From Thermoflexales bacterium (GTDB lineage: Bacteria > Chloroflexota > Anaerolineae > J036 > Brachytrichaceae): DNA of 44,819 bases. Both the position numbers and the translations under genes were made by a program. Position 1 is the stretch's first letter. Every line of letters begins with the position of its first letter. Under the pieces are notes generated by a model that worked only from the letters and a program-made list of their open reading frames with translations, was not told the origin of the DNA and searched no databases. The stretch lies in the NCBI GenBank assembly GCA_019694215.1, contig JAIBCK010000020.1:1-44819 (forward strand), written 5' to 3'. This document shows, one piece after another, positions 1 to 8,300 of the stretch.

Positions 1-638
1 AGGCGGTGGTGCTGCGGCGCAGCACGGTCGCCGTGAACGATGAACTCGATGTGCTCGCCCTGCTTGCGCCGGGAATGGCGCTGCTCTTTCTGATGTACAC
101 CGTCACGCGCGGTGCCTCGCTGATTCTGGCCGAGCGCGACGGATCGACGCTGGCGCGCCTCTTTGCGACGCCAACGGCCACGGCCTCGATCCTGGGCGGC
201 AAGATTGCCGGGGTGTTTCTCACCGGTGCCGCCCAGGTCGGGATCCTGATTGCGGCCAGCGGCCTGATCTTTGGCGTGAAGTGGGGGGATCCGCTGGGTG
301 TGATCGCCCTGGTCCTGGCCAGCGCCGCCGCTGCAACGGCATGGGGGGTGTTCATCCTCGCCTTTGCCAAGTCGCGCGAGCAGGTCACGGTCACCGGCAG
401 CGCGCTGATGATGCTCTTCGCCATCCTCAGCCGCAGCTTTGGCAACATGCCACTGCCGGAAGCGCTGCAAGGGCTCGGAAAACTGACACCCAACTACTGG
501 GGGCTGGATGGATTTGGTCGGTTGGCACAGGGGCAGTCCTTTGCCGCCATCGCACCAAACCTCACCACCCTGCTCATCATGACCGGAATCCTGTTCGCCG
601 TTGGCGTGATCGGCTTCCGCAAGCTCGCGCGCGCCTGA
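1..638 (+). CDS. ABC-2 type transporter permease, 5'-truncated by window edge
   Basis: The frame is open from base 3, so this is the C-terminal part (211 residues visible) of a protein whose start lies outside the window; the GTG at 6 is only an internal codon. The visible part has the ABC-2 permease layout: a hydrophobic helix near residues 15-35, a charged ERDGSTLARLFATP loop, then four more hydrophobic helices ending in a short basic tail. ABC-2 permeases are usually about 370 residues and form the membrane channel of drug, lipid or polysaccharide exporters. The next gene is a second permease of the same family 27 bp downstream, and a two-component system follows. The ATPase is probably upstream, outside the window. 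The substrate cannot be told from sequence. Confidence 0.85.
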   Translation, partial: AVVLRRSTVAVNDELDVLALLAPGMALLFLMYTVTRGASLILAERDGSTLARLFATPTATASILGGKIAGVFLTGAAQVGILIAASGLIFGVKWGDPLGVIALVLASAAAATAWGVFILAFAKSREQVTVTGSALMMLFAILSRSFGNMPLPEALQGLGKLTPNYWGLDGFGRLAQGQSFAAIAPNLTTLLIMTGILFAVGVIGFRKLARA

Positions 639-665
639 AGGGCCGGGCACACAGGTCGTATCACC

Positions 666-1847
666 ATGCAAAAGATTCTGGCAGTTGCCATCAAGAATGC
701 GCGGATTCGCTTCTCGTCTCCCGCACAACTTATTTTCTTCATCGTCCTTCCGGTGATCTTCACGTTCGCGCTGTCCGGGGGTGCCCCGGCCGACGGCGGC
801 GGAGACGTGCGCCCGCAGGTCGCCATCGTGGACGGCGCGCGCTCGGCAAGTGGCGACGCCCTGATCGCGGCGCTGAACCGGGCGGGCACGGTGCGCGCCA
901 CCGTGATGACGCGCGACCAGGCCCTGGCCGCCTTCGAGCGTCGCGACGCCGTCGTCGTCCTCAGCATCCCGGCGCCGTTTGGTCCCGGGCAGTGGGCGTT
1001 GGACGTTCAGACGCAGGCCAACAGCCCGGCGGCCCTGGCGGCCGAGCGGGCGATCACGGCGGCGGCCGGCGATGCGGGCCGCGCGCAGCGCGTGGGCGAG
1101 TTCGGCGCGCAGGAGCGCGAGCGCCTTGCCCCCTTTGCCAGCGCCAGGGAGCGGGAGGGCTTTGTCGCGCAGCTCGCGGCGGAGGCGACGACCCGACTGG
1201 CCGACACCCCGGACCGTCTGACGAAGACGGCCGCCGTGGCCGAGGGCGCAGTCATCGATGACGCCGCGCAGGCCAGCGCCGGGCAACTCGTGACCTGGGT
1301 GTTCATCCCGTTGCTGGGCGTGGGCTTCCTGTTCGTCTCCGAGCGCGCGCGGGGCACGCTCAAGCGCACCTTCGCCACGCCGGTCACCCGCGCGCAGTGG
1401 CTGCTGGGCACGATTGGCGGCGAGACCGCCATGGCATTGGTGCAGATGCTGCTGCTGATTGCCTTTGGCGTCTTTGCCCTGCGCCTGCCGTGGGCGCGCG
1501 AGCCGGCTGCCCTCGCGCTGGTGGCAGTCGCCTTTGCGGTATGCGGTGCCTGTCTCGGGGCCCTGCTAGGCACGCTGGTCCGCTCCGAGGGTCAGGCCCA
1601 GGGGCTGGGCATCCTGCTCGGCATGCTGCTGGCCCTGCTGGGCGGCTGCTGGTATCCGCTCGAGTTCTTCCCGCAGCCCGTCCAGTCCGCCGTTCAGGTG
1701 CTGCCGACCTACTGGGCGATGCGTGGGCTGAGTGACATCCTGGTTCGCGGTGCGGGCGTGGGCGCGGTGCTCCTGCCAACCGGTGTCCTGCTTGGCAGCG
1801 CGGCGCTGTTTTTGATTCTCGGCGTGCGGCGGTTCCGGGTAGAGTAG
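666..1847 (+). CDS. ABC-2 type transporter permease
   Basis: This 393-residue inner-membrane protein has one N-terminal transmembrane helix (about residues 19-38, FIVLPVIFTFAL), a long extracytoplasmic region rich in Ala, Arg and Glu (about 40-205), and five or six C-terminal helices. The loop SERARGTLKRTFATPVTRAQ is the amphipathic coupling segment that ABC-2 permeases of the DrrB/YhfK type present to their ATPase. It lies 27 bp behind another permease, so the two probably form a heterodimeric exporter channel. The histidine kinase starts 8 bp after its stop, and such kinase/regulator pairs often control the adjacent exporter in response to antibiotics or membrane stress. No ATPase gene is inside the window. 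Confidence 0.87.
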   Translation: MQKILAVAIKNARIRFSSPAQLIFFIVLPVIFTFALSGGAPADGGGDVRPQVAIVDGARSASGDALIAALNRAGTVRATVMTRDQALAAFERRDAVVVLSIPAPFGPGQWALDVQTQANSPAALAAERAITAAAGDAGRAQRVGEFGAQERERLAPFASAREREGFVAQLAAEATTRLADTPDRLTKTAAVAEGAVIDDAAQASAGQLVTWVFIPLLGVGFLFVSERARGTLKRTFATPVTRAQWLLGTIGGETAMALVQMLLLIAFGVFALRLPWAREPAALALVAVAFAVCGACLGALLGTLVRSEGQAQGLGILLGMLLALLGGCWYPLEFFPQPVQSAVQVLPTYWAMRGLSDILVRGAGVGAVLLPTGVLLGSAALFLILGVRRFRVE

Positions 1848-1855
1848 GTGACGCG

Positions 1856-3088
1856 ATGGACTCAGACAGCGCGATGCCCCCGCTCTCGAAGGCGAGTGAC
1901 AAGGACAACCAGAGCCGACGGATCAGCCGCATCCTGTCAGCGACGGGCGTGCTTCCGCTGCTCATCTCGCTTGCCTACACCGTGCTCGGTGAGCCTGATC
2001 CGACGCGCAACCTGATCAGCGTCGCCACGATGGCGGTCTTCATCGCACTGTTTCTGATCTTTACGCTGCGCGAGGCCCTAGCACATGTGACGCTGATTCT
2101 CGCGCTGCAGATGCTCGTCGCGACGGTGATGAGCTTTGTCCCCGGCGTGAAGGATGCCTTCTACATCTTCGTCGTGTATGCAGTCCTGTGCGCGGAAATC
2201 GGCATGGCATTGCCCCTGCGCACCGCAACGAAGTGGTTCGGCTGCATCCTTGCGGTGACCGTGGCTGCCTATGTCATTGCCTTTGGCCCGATCTCCGGCG
2301 CGCTGATTGCATTGGGCAACGCAGCCGGCTTCTTCTTCTTCATCTATGTCGGCAACCTGATCCACGAATCCGAGATCAATGGTCAGCGCAGCGAGAAAAT
2401 GGCCGCCGACCTTCGCGCAGCCAACGAACAGTTGCAAGCTCTCAATCTGCAGACGCAGCATCTTGCCATCGTCGATGAGCGCAATCGCATGGCCCGCGAG
2501 CTGCATGACTCGCTGGGCCATCGCCTGACGGTCGCCGCGGTGCAGATCGAGGGCGCGCAGCGCATTCTGGCCAGCGACCCCGAGCGGGCCGAGCGCATGC
2601 TGCGCACCGTGCGCGAGGAGATCAAGAGCGGGCTGACGGACCTGCGGCTGAGCGTCGCGGCGCTGCGCGCGCCATTGGATGAGGCCCTGCCAATCGTGGA
2701 GGCGCTGCGCCGTCTCGCCAGCGCATTCGAGGCCAGCACCGGGATCACGGTCGCGCTGGAGGTCCCCGACACCGTGCCCGCCCTCAGCCAGAACCAGCGC
2801 CTGGCACTGTATCGCGCCGCGCAGGAGGGCCTGACCAACGTTCAACGCCATGCTGCGGCGGGCAAAGCCTGGGTGGCCCTGGGCGTGACCGCAGCGGCGA
2901 TGGTCCTGGCGGTTGACGACGATGGCAGGGGGTTCGATTCGACGACCCCATCAGAGGATGGCTTCGGGCTGCGCGGCCTGCAGGAGCGCGCGCTCGCGCT
3001 GCAGGGGCAGCTGGAGCGTGGCCGCAGCGCGCACGGCGGCGCGCGCCTCGCGTTCAGCTTTCCCCTCGCAACCGGGGGGAGCGCATGA
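1856..3088 (+). CDS. Sensor histidine kinase, NarL/DesK (HisKA_3) type
   Basis: This is a 410-residue sensor kinase that should autophosphorylate on His217 and pass phosphate to the next gene's product. The N-terminal half has about five to six hydrophobic segments (residues about 33-165) with no large extracytoplasmic domain, so it probably senses a signal in or at the membrane, as DesK and LiaS types do. A coiled linker (about 175-205) leads to the dimerisation motif RELHDSLGHRL. The C-terminal ATPase domain has an N box near NVQRHAAAGKA and a G1 box DDDGRGFD. Its last codons overlap the response regulator start by 4 bp (ATGA), so the two are translationally coupled. The context suggests control of the upstream ABC-2 permeases. 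Confidence 0.92.
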   Translation: MDSDSAMPPLSKASDKDNQSRRISRILSATGVLPLLISLAYTVLGEPDPTRNLISVATMAVFIALFLIFTLREALAHVTLILALQMLVATVMSFVPGVKDAFYIFVVYAVLCAEIGMALPLRTATKWFGCILAVTVAAYVIAFGPISGALIALGNAAGFFFFIYVGNLIHESEINGQRSEKMAADLRAANEQLQALNLQTQHLAIVDERNRMARELHDSLGHRLTVAAVQIEGAQRILASDPERAERMLRTVREEIKSGLTDLRLSVAALRAPLDEALPIVEALRRLASAFEASTGITVALEVPDTVPALSQNQRLALYRAAQEGLTNVQRHAAAGKAWVALGVTAAAMVLAVDDDGRGFDSTTPSEDGFGLRGLQERALALQGQLERGRSAHGGARLAFSFPLATGGSA

Positions 3089-3741
3089 CGGCGCCGATTC
3101 ACGTCTTCATCGTCGACGACCAGCGCCTGATGCGGGAGGGTCTGCGCACGCTGCTCGAGCTCGAGCCCGACCTGCGCGTGGTGGGCGAGGCTGCGGATGG
3201 TCAGGCTGCGTTGGACGCGATCGCACTCGCGCACCCCCACGTCGTGCTGATGGACATCCGGATGCCACGCATGGACGGCGTCGAGGCGACCCGCCAGCTG
3301 CGGGCGCGTCACGATCCCGCCCGGGTCATCATCCTCACCACCTTTGATGATGACAGCAGCGTATTTGACGGCCTGCGCGCGGGGGCCATGGGGTATCTGC
3401 TCAAGGATGTCTCCGGCGAGGACCTGGCGCGGGCAATCCGCACCGTGCACGGCGGCGGGGCGCTGGTCGAGCCTTCGGTGGCACGGCGCGTCTTCGCCGA
3501 GTTCGCCCGGCTGGAACGCGCCGACGGCCCCACCCCGGCCCTGCCGGAGGCGCTCTCCCAGCGCGAGATCGACATCCTCCGTCTGATCGCGCAGGGGATG
3601 AGCAACCGGGAGATCTCGGCGGCCCTGTCGCTGGCCGAGGGCACGGTCAAGAACTATGTCACCACGGTGCTGCAGAAGCTGGGCGCGCGAGACCGCACCC
3701 AGGCCGCCCTGAGGGCCCGGGAATTGGGATTGCTGCCCTGA
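3085..3741 (+). CDS. Response regulator, NarL/FixJ family with LuxR-type HTH
   Basis: The product is a 218-residue cytoplasmic transcription regulator. The receiver domain (about residues 5-120) has the acidic pair Asp11-Asp12, the phosphoacceptor Asp57 in VLMDIRMP, and the switch Lys in YLLKDVS. A LuxR-type helix-turn-helix follows (about 150-212: LSQREIDILRLIAQG, then SNREISAALSLAEGTVKNYV). Length and domain order are those of the family. It overlaps the sensor kinase by 4 bp and is its obvious partner. Targets are unknown; the upstream permease genes and the divergently regulated small membrane gene at 3820 are candidates, although the operator before 3820 looks like a different type of site. 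Confidence 0.95.
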   Translation: MTAPIHVFIVDDQRLMREGLRTLLELEPDLRVVGEAADGQAALDAIALAHPHVVLMDIRMPRMDGVEATRQLRARHDPARVIILTTFDDDSSVFDGLRAGAMGYLLKDVSGEDLARAIRTVHGGGALVEPSVARRVFAEFARLERADGPTPALPEALSQREIDILRLIAQGMSNREISAALSLAEGTVKNYVTTVLQKLGARDRTQAALRARELGLLP

Positions 3742-3751
3742 CGGACGGGGC

Positions 3752-3780
3752 TTGACAAAGTGAATATTCCGGTGTAGATT
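3752..3780 (+). promoter_or_regulatory. Sigma-70 type promoter of the HsmA-family gene
   Basis: A perfect -35 box TTGACA (3752-3757) and a -10 box TAGATT (3775-3780) are separated by exactly 17 bp. The predicted transcription start is near 3787, inside the inverted repeat described next. This is the best consensus promoter in the window. Confidence 0.85.
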
Positions 3781-3798
3781 AGTCAAGTCTGACTAATC
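3777..3798. promoter_or_regulatory. Inverted-repeat operator over the -10/+1 region
   Basis: GATTAGTCA (3777-3785) and TGACTAATC (3790-3798) form a perfect 9-bp inverted repeat with a 4-bp spacer. It overlaps the -10 box and the predicted start site, a position for repression. The TGACT/AGTCA half-sites and short spacer fit TetR-type operators best, but no TetR gene is in the window, so the repressor is unknown. Confidence 0.7.
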
Positions 3799-3819
3799 AA
3801 TGCTAACTGGAGTGTTCCA

Positions 3820-4197
3820 ATGTCCCCGAATCTTCTTACGTCCGTCATCCTGATCGTCTCCGCGCTGGTTTGCTATTCCATCGGCGTGTGGTCGGAAAAG
3901 CTGCAGAACCGCCTCAAGCCCTGGCACCTGCTCTTCTTCTGGGCGGGCTTTGTGTGCGACACGCTGGGCACCTCGCTCATGACCCAGATGGCCGGTGGTA
4001 TGGCCCTCAACGCCCACGGCATCACGGGCGCGCTGGCGATCATCCTCATGGCCGTCCACGCGGTCTGGGCAACCATCGTGCTGGTGATGAAGAAGGAGGA
4101 GGCCCTGCGCAGCTTCCACAAGTTCAGCCTGCTCGTCTGGTTTGTCTGGCTGGTCCCCTTCGTCAGTGGCATGGTGATGGCGATGGGCGCGCGCTGA
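3820..4197 (+). CDS. HsmA family small integral membrane protein (TIGR03987-like)
   Basis: The product is 125 residues and almost entirely four transmembrane helices (about 5-22, 36-58, 65-88, 100-122). The helices carry His28, Asp47 and His residues at 66, 75 and 95, in a pattern reminiscent of small heme- or quinone-linked membrane proteins. The overall sequence matches my recollection of the HsmA/TIGR03987 family, whose biochemical role is not established. The ATG at 3820 has a GGAG Shine-Dalgarno 7 nt upstream. It stands alone behind its own repressible promoter and is closed by a strong hairpin, so it is a monocistronic, regulated gene. That the repressor responds to a toxic ligand is only inference. 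Confidence 0.8.
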   Translation: MSPNLLTSVILIVSALVCYSIGVWSEKLQNRLKPWHLLFFWAGFVCDTLGTSLMTQMAGGMALNAHGITGALAIILMAVHAVWATIVLVMKKEEALRSFHKFSLLVWFVWLVPFVSGMVMAMGAR

Positions 4198-4222
4198 CGT
4201 CTGACGATCCCCTCACACACGC

Positions 4223-4257
4223 AGAAGGGGCGGGCCCGGAGTGGGCTCGCCCCTTCT
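4223..4257. terminator. Bidirectional hairpin terminator between convergent genes
   Basis: AGAAGGGGCG (4223-4232) pairs with CGCCCCTTCT (4248-4257), extended inward by a G-T wobble and GCCC/GGGC to a 15-bp stem with a 5-nt loop. It lies between two convergent stop codons (4197 and 4292). T tracts on either side are weak, so factor help or a hairpin-only terminator is possible. Confidence 0.8.
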
Positions 4258-4291
4258 GTTGCTTCGGGCCCGTGGCCCGCGCGATCCCGGC

Positions 4292-5719
4292 CTACTGGCC
4301 GGACATCGCCTTGTTGATGGTTTCCGCGGCCGTGTTCAGCGCGCCCTGGTAGTCGGTGCCACCCAGCTCGATCTTCTCGATGGCCTTGCGCATCTGCTCA
4401 TCGTTGTTGCCGAGTTCGGCGAAGATGGGGATGCTGCTTGCGTTGGGCATGCCGGCGATCAGCGCGGCGGCGTTCGGCGACTTGGCCACGTAGTCCTTGA
4501 GCGCGGCTTCGTTGCTCACCGACTTGCGAATCGGCACGTAGCCGGTCTTGATGAACAGATCGACCGAGTTGGCCGGGCTGGTCATCCACTGCGCGAAGTC
4601 CCAGGCGGCCTTCTGCTTGTCCGCCGCGCCCTTGAAGAGGAGCAGGCTGGCCCCGCCGATGGGCGACGAGCAGGCCTTCTGGCAGGGCAGCGGGGCGACG
4701 CCCACCGCGAACTTGGCATCCTTCTCGATCGTCGGCAGGTTGGACGAGGAGCGCATCAGCATGCCGAGCTTGCCGGCCACGAAGTCGGCGCTGGCGGTGC
4801 CATGCTGGTTGGACGGCATGACCTTGTGGGTGTTCACGAGCTCGCCCCAGAACTTGAGCGCGGCCACGCCTTCCGGACCGTTGTACACCACCTTCTTCCC
4901 GTCATCGCTGAGGATCTTGCCGCCGGCCTGCATGACCATGGCTGCGAAATACCAGTGCGTGTCGGTGTGGGTGTTGAAGCCCCACTGATCCGGCTTGCCA
5001 TCGCCATTTGTATCCTTGGTGAGCGCCTTGGCGGCGGCGACCAGCTCATCCCAGGTCTTGGGCGGCTTGTCCGGGTCCAGCCCGGCCGCCTTGAACAGGT
5101 CCTTGTTGATGTACAGCAGCGGCAGGCTGTTGTTGAACGGCATGCTGACGATCTTGCCGTTGAAGCTGTTGTAGTCCCAGAAGCCGGGGTAGATGTCGCT
5201 CTTGTCCGCGGCGCTGACCAGGTCCGCGACCGGGACGATGACGCCGGATTCGGCCATGGTAGGCGCGCCGCCCATCTGCGCGATGTCGGGCAGCGTCTTG
5301 GCGGCCACGGCGGCGGTCAGCTTCTGGGCGATGTCGGCGTAGCTGCCCTGGTAGATGGCCACGACCTGGTTGGCGCTTTGCGACTGGTTGTATTGCTCAA
5401 CCATGGCCTCGATGGCCTTGCCCTGCGTGCCGCTCTGCGAGTACCAGAACGTGATGCGGGTGCGCCCCGGGGCCGGGGTGATCGTGGGCGGCACCGCGGT
5501 CGCGGTGGGGGGCACGGCCGTGGCGGCGGGCTTGGTCGGGGCTGCGGTGGCGGCCGTTGCGGCCGTCGCCGCAGGCGCCGTCGTGGCAGCCGGAGCCGTG
5601 GTCGCGGCCGGTGCCGCCGGCTTGGTGGGCGCAGCGGTTGGGGCCGCCGTCGGTGTTGCGCCACCACAGGCGGTCAGCAGCAACAACGCCAGGCTGGCGA
5701 ACAGTGCGATCCGTTTCAT
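4292..5719 (-). CDS. ABC sugar-binding lipoprotein (extracellular solute-binding, family 1)
   Basis: This 475-residue exported lipoprotein should capture a sugar or polyol outside the membrane for the two permeases encoded just upstream in the operon. I chose the ATG at 5719 because a perfect AGGAGG lies 6-7 nt before it and the signal peptide MKRIALFASLALLLLTAC begins there; the lipobox is LLTAC with the lipidated Cys at about residue 18. A low-complexity Ala/Thr/Pro linker spans about residues 20-85. The family 1 binding fold follows, starting at RITFWYSQSGTQG, with TWDELVAAAKALT and WDFAQWMTSP typical of the maltose/multiple-sugar group. The strong ribosome site fits the excess of binding protein usual in such systems. 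It is the last gene of the operon. Confidence 0.93.
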   Translation of the reverse strand: MKRIALFASLALLLLTACGGATPTAAPTAAPTKPAAPAATTAPAATTAPAATAATAATAAPTKPAATAVPPTATAVPPTITPAPGRTRITFWYSQSGTQGKAIEAMVEQYNQSQSANQVVAIYQGSYADIAQKLTAAVAAKTLPDIAQMGGAPTMAESGVIVPVADLVSAADKSDIYPGFWDYNSFNGKIVSMPFNNSLPLLYINKDLFKAAGLDPDKPPKTWDELVAAAKALTKDTNGDGKPDQWGFNTHTDTHWYFAAMVMQAGGKILSDDGKKVVYNGPEGVAALKFWGELVNTHKVMPSNQHGTASADFVAGKLGMLMRSSSNLPTIEKDAKFAVGVAPLPCQKACSSPIGGASLLLFKGAADKQKAAWDFAQWMTSPANSVDLFIKTGYVPIRKSVSNEAALKDYVAKSPNAAALIAGMPNASSIPIFAELGNNDEQMRKAIEKIELGGTDYQGALNTAAETINKAMSGQ

Positions 5720-5761
5720 GGGTTTCCTCCTGATGGATGTTTTCTTCGGGCACACCCGCCG

Positions 5762-6601
5762 CTATTTGAAGCCGGTGTTGGCGATGCCCTGGGTGAACGT
5801 TTTTTGAACGAACAGGTAGAGCGCGATCATGGGGAGCGAGACGAACACGGCCGCAGCCATGAGCAGCCCCCACTGACTGCCGCCCTCCTGCCCAACGAAA
5901 TAACGCAGCCCTATCTGCACGGTCCGCATCTCGTCGCTGTTGGTGACGATGAGCGGCCACAGATAGCTGTTCCAGTTGCCCTGAAAGGCAAACAGGGCGA
6001 GCGCCGCCAGCGAAGGCTGCGCCAGCGGCAGAACGACACGTGTGAGAAAGCCGAGCCGGCCACAGCCATCCAGCGTCGCGGCGTCCTCCAGCTCGTTCGG
6101 GATGCGCATGAAGGACTGGCGCAGCATGAACACGCCAAAGGCGCTGGCCATGAAGGGCGCGGCGAGCGCAAAGTAGGTGTCCAGCCCGAGCGCGGGATCG
6201 ATGTCGCTCAGGTTGCGCAGCAGCAGGAAGGACGGGATGATGGTCATCTGATGCGGGATCATCAGGCTGGCCAGATACAGAGTGAACAACGCATCGCGGC
6301 CCGGGAAGCGCATCCGCCCGAAGGCAAAGGCCGCCAGCGACCCGGTGGTCAGATCACCCAACGTTACAAGCCCTGCCACGAACAGGCTGTTGACGAAATA
6401 GCGCGGGAAGGGCGCGGCCTTCCAGGCCTCGACGTAGTTCTGCCACATCGGCGTGCTCGGAATCCACTGCGGCGGATAGCTGAAGACCTCGCTCTGCGCC
6501 TTGAGCGAGGTCGAGACCATCCACGCATACGGCAGCAGCATGACCATCGCGCCGACGACCAGCAGGGCGTAGACGAGCAGGGATTCGGTGTGCTTCTTCA
6601 T
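5762..6601 (-). CDS. ABC sugar permease, MalG/CarE type inner-membrane subunit
   Basis: This 279-residue protein has six predicted transmembrane helices, beginning at residues 9-28, and the family's EAA coupling loop, here LEDAATLDGCGRLGFLTRVV, which docks on the ABC ATPase. The length is normal for MalG-type permeases. Its ATG overlaps the stop of the MalF-type gene by 4 bp (ATGA), and the binding protein starts 42 bp downstream. It would form the channel with the MalF-type subunit. No ATPase gene of the MsmK/UgpC type is present in the window, so the complex probably borrows a shared ATPase encoded elsewhere, as is known for several sugar importers. Confidence 0.93.
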   Translation of the reverse strand: MKKHTESLLVYALLVVGAMVMLLPYAWMVSTSLKAQSEVFSYPPQWIPSTPMWQNYVEAWKAAPFPRYFVNSLFVAGLVTLGDLTTGSLAAFAFGRMRFPGRDALFTLYLASLMIPHQMTIIPSFLLLRNLSDIDPALGLDTYFALAAPFMASAFGVFMLRQSFMRIPNELEDAATLDGCGRLGFLTRVVLPLAQPSLAALALFAFQGNWNSYLWPLIVTNSDEMRTVQIGLRYFVGQEGGSQWGLLMAAAVFVSLPMIALYLFVQKTFTQGIANTGFK

Positions 6602-7482
6602 ACCTGGTACTGCACCTTCCCGCCAAGCAGGCGGAACTGGATGACGGTGAGAACGAGGATGATGGCGAAGAGCACCATCGCGATGGCCGAGCCATAGCCC
6701 ATGTTGAACTGCTGGAAGGCCTGCTGATACAGGTAGTAGACGATGACGGTGGTCGATCCGACCGGCCCGCCCTGGGTCATCACATGCACCTGGGTGAACG
6801 ACTGGAACGAATTGATCACCGCGATGATGAGGATGAAGAAGGAGGTCGGCGCGAGCAACGGCCAGGTGATGTAGCGCAGGAGCTGCCAGCGATTGGCGCC
6901 ATCGATGCGCGCCGCCTCATACAGGTGGGCGGGGATGTCCTGCAGCCCGGCCAGATAGATGATGACGTTGTAGCCCAGCCCGCGCCAGATGCCCAGGATG
7001 ATCAGCGCCGGCATGGCCGAGCGCGGCTCGTTGAGCCAACGCACGGATTCAAGTCCCAGCGCGTTGAGGACGGCATTGGCCAGCCCGACATCCGGGTGAT
7101 AGATCCACTGCCAGACCACGGAGACGGCCACCAGCGAGGTGATGGTGGGGATGAAGAACGCCGCGCGAAAGAGGGGCAATCCGCGCAGCGGGCGGTTGAG
7201 CAACAGGGCGACGAAGAGCGCCAGCGCCATGCCGGGCGGGATGGACCCAACCGTGAAGACGATGGTGTTGCCGATGGCCTGCCAGAAATCGGCGGACTCG
7301 AACAGGGTGCCGTAGTTGGCCAGGCCGATGAAGCTCGGCTCGCCGCGCATGATCCGCCAGCGAAAGAGCGACAGCCAGGCCGCGTTCAGCACCGGATAGT
7401 AGGTGAACAGCGAGAGGATGACCAGGCTGGGGAGCAGAAAAGCCAGGCCCTGCACTGCATCGCGCCACGGTCGGGGTTTCAT
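6598..7482 (-). CDS. ABC sugar permease, MalF/UgpA type inner-membrane subunit
   Basis: The product is a 294-residue polytopic membrane protein with six predicted helices, the first at about residues 13-32, and an EAA loop YEAARIDGANRWQLLRYITW near residue 190. These are hallmarks of the MalF/UgpA side of family 1 sugar importers. It overlaps the upstream isomerase gene and the downstream MalG-type gene by 4 bp each, so all three are translationally coupled. The order MalF, MalG, binding protein behind catabolic enzymes suggests that the imported compound is the substrate of the enzymes in the same operon. The compound itself cannot be deduced. Confidence 0.93.
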   Translation of the reverse strand: MKPRPWRDAVQGLAFLLPSLVILSLFTYYPVLNAAWLSLFRWRIMRGEPSFIGLANYGTLFESADFWQAIGNTIVFTVGSIPPGMALALFVALLLNRPLRGLPLFRAAFFIPTITSLVAVSVVWQWIYHPDVGLANAVLNALGLESVRWLNEPRSAMPALIILGIWRGLGYNVIIYLAGLQDIPAHLYEAARIDGANRWQLLRYITWPLLAPTSFFILIIAVINSFQSFTQVHVMTQGGPVGSTTVIVYYLYQQAFQQFNMGYGSAIAMVLFAIILVLTVIQFRLLGGKVQYQV

Positions 7483-8300
7483 GCCAGCACCTCCCGGATG
7501 GCGGCAAAGCTGTCCGCCAGGCGCTGGTGCAGGTTGTCGAGCCGCGAGGCGCGATAGCCGTTGATCTCCATCGTGATCGCCCCGCTGAAACCGGCAGCCC
7601 GCAGCGCGCGCAGGTCGCGCTGCCAGGGCACCGTGCCATATACCAGCGGAAAGTGATCCTCACCGGCGGCATTGATGTCGTGGATGTGGACGTGGCGCGT
7701 GCGGCCCAGGAAATCAGCAGGGGGCAGGTCGTGCTGCTTCTGGAGGACGCTGTGCCCGAGATCCCAGCAGATCGCCAAACGGGGGTGATCAATCTGCGCA
7801 ACCAGTGCGGCCACCTGCTCCGGCGTTTCGCCAAGGCGGACGGTGCCGGGCTTGGGCGGCAGGTTTTCGAGCATGACCCGACACGCCCGGGTGTGCTCTA
7901 GCACCCACAGCAGAAACTGGCGGGTGTCCTCGCGCAAAGTGGCCAACGGTGTGAATCCATGCGCGCCATGGATCACCAGCCCCGGCGCATACCCGGTCTC
8001 GGCGGCGATCCGCTCGGCAAACGCGAGGGCGGGCGTGAATAGCGCCTGGAGCGCCTCGCGGCGATCCGACGCAAAGCCGGCCGGGTTGTGCGGGTCCTGA
8101 TACGGCGCGTGGAAGTTGCAGTGGAAGCCGCTCCGCGCGCAGTCCTCGGCCAGCGCGCGCATCGGCTCACCCTCGCCGGGCTGGGCATACAGGGTGAACT
8201 CCAGCCCGACCATGCCGGCGGCCTGGAGTGGGGACAGGAAGGCGTTCACGCCCTCCCGCTCCACCCACTTGGGATGCAGGGCAAAACAAGGCTCGATCAT
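7479..8300 (-). CDS. Sugar phosphate isomerase/epimerase, xylose-isomerase-like TIM barrel
   Basis: This 273-residue cytosolic enzyme belongs to the AP-endonuclease-2-like TIM-barrel family, which interconverts keto-sugars or their phosphates using a divalent metal. Candidate metal ligands are seen in order: Glu in VMLENLP, Asp in ICWDLGH, His in HVHIHDI, and Glu in ITMEINGY. The ATG at 8300 overlaps the ADP-ribosylglycohydrolase stop by 4 bp, and its own stop overlaps the MalF-type permease start. Its place between a dehydrogenase-containing segment and the transporter suggests epimerisation or isomerisation of an imported sugar or its oxidised form. Members of this family are hard to assign a substrate by sequence, and I do not try. 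Confidence 0.85.
   Translation of the reverse strand: MIEPCFALHPKWVEREGVNAFLSPLQAAGMVGLEFTLYAQPGEGEPMRALAEDCARSGFHCNFHAPYQDPHNPAGFASDRREALQALFTPALAFAERIAAETGYAPGLVIHGAHGFTPLATLREDTRQFLLWVLEHTRACRVMLENLPPKPGTVRLGETPEQVAALVAQIDHPRLAICWDLGHSVLQKQHDLPPADFLGRTRHVHIHDINAAGEDHFPLVYGTVPWQRDLRALRAAGFSGAITMEINGYRASRLDNLHQRLADSFAAIREVLA

Noticed and set aside
5460-5660. Repetitive GC-rich DNA that could be taken for a minisatellite.
   Set aside because: It encodes the Ala/Thr/Pro linker of the binding lipoprotein, a normal feature of such proteins in this group; repeat units are degenerate at DNA level.
4241-6697. An 818-codon open frame on the plus strand across the sugar-importer genes.
   Set aside because: It is antisense to three well-recognised genes with proper starts and overlaps, its translation is low-complexity (Arg/Gly/His-rich), and open antisense frames are expected at this GC.
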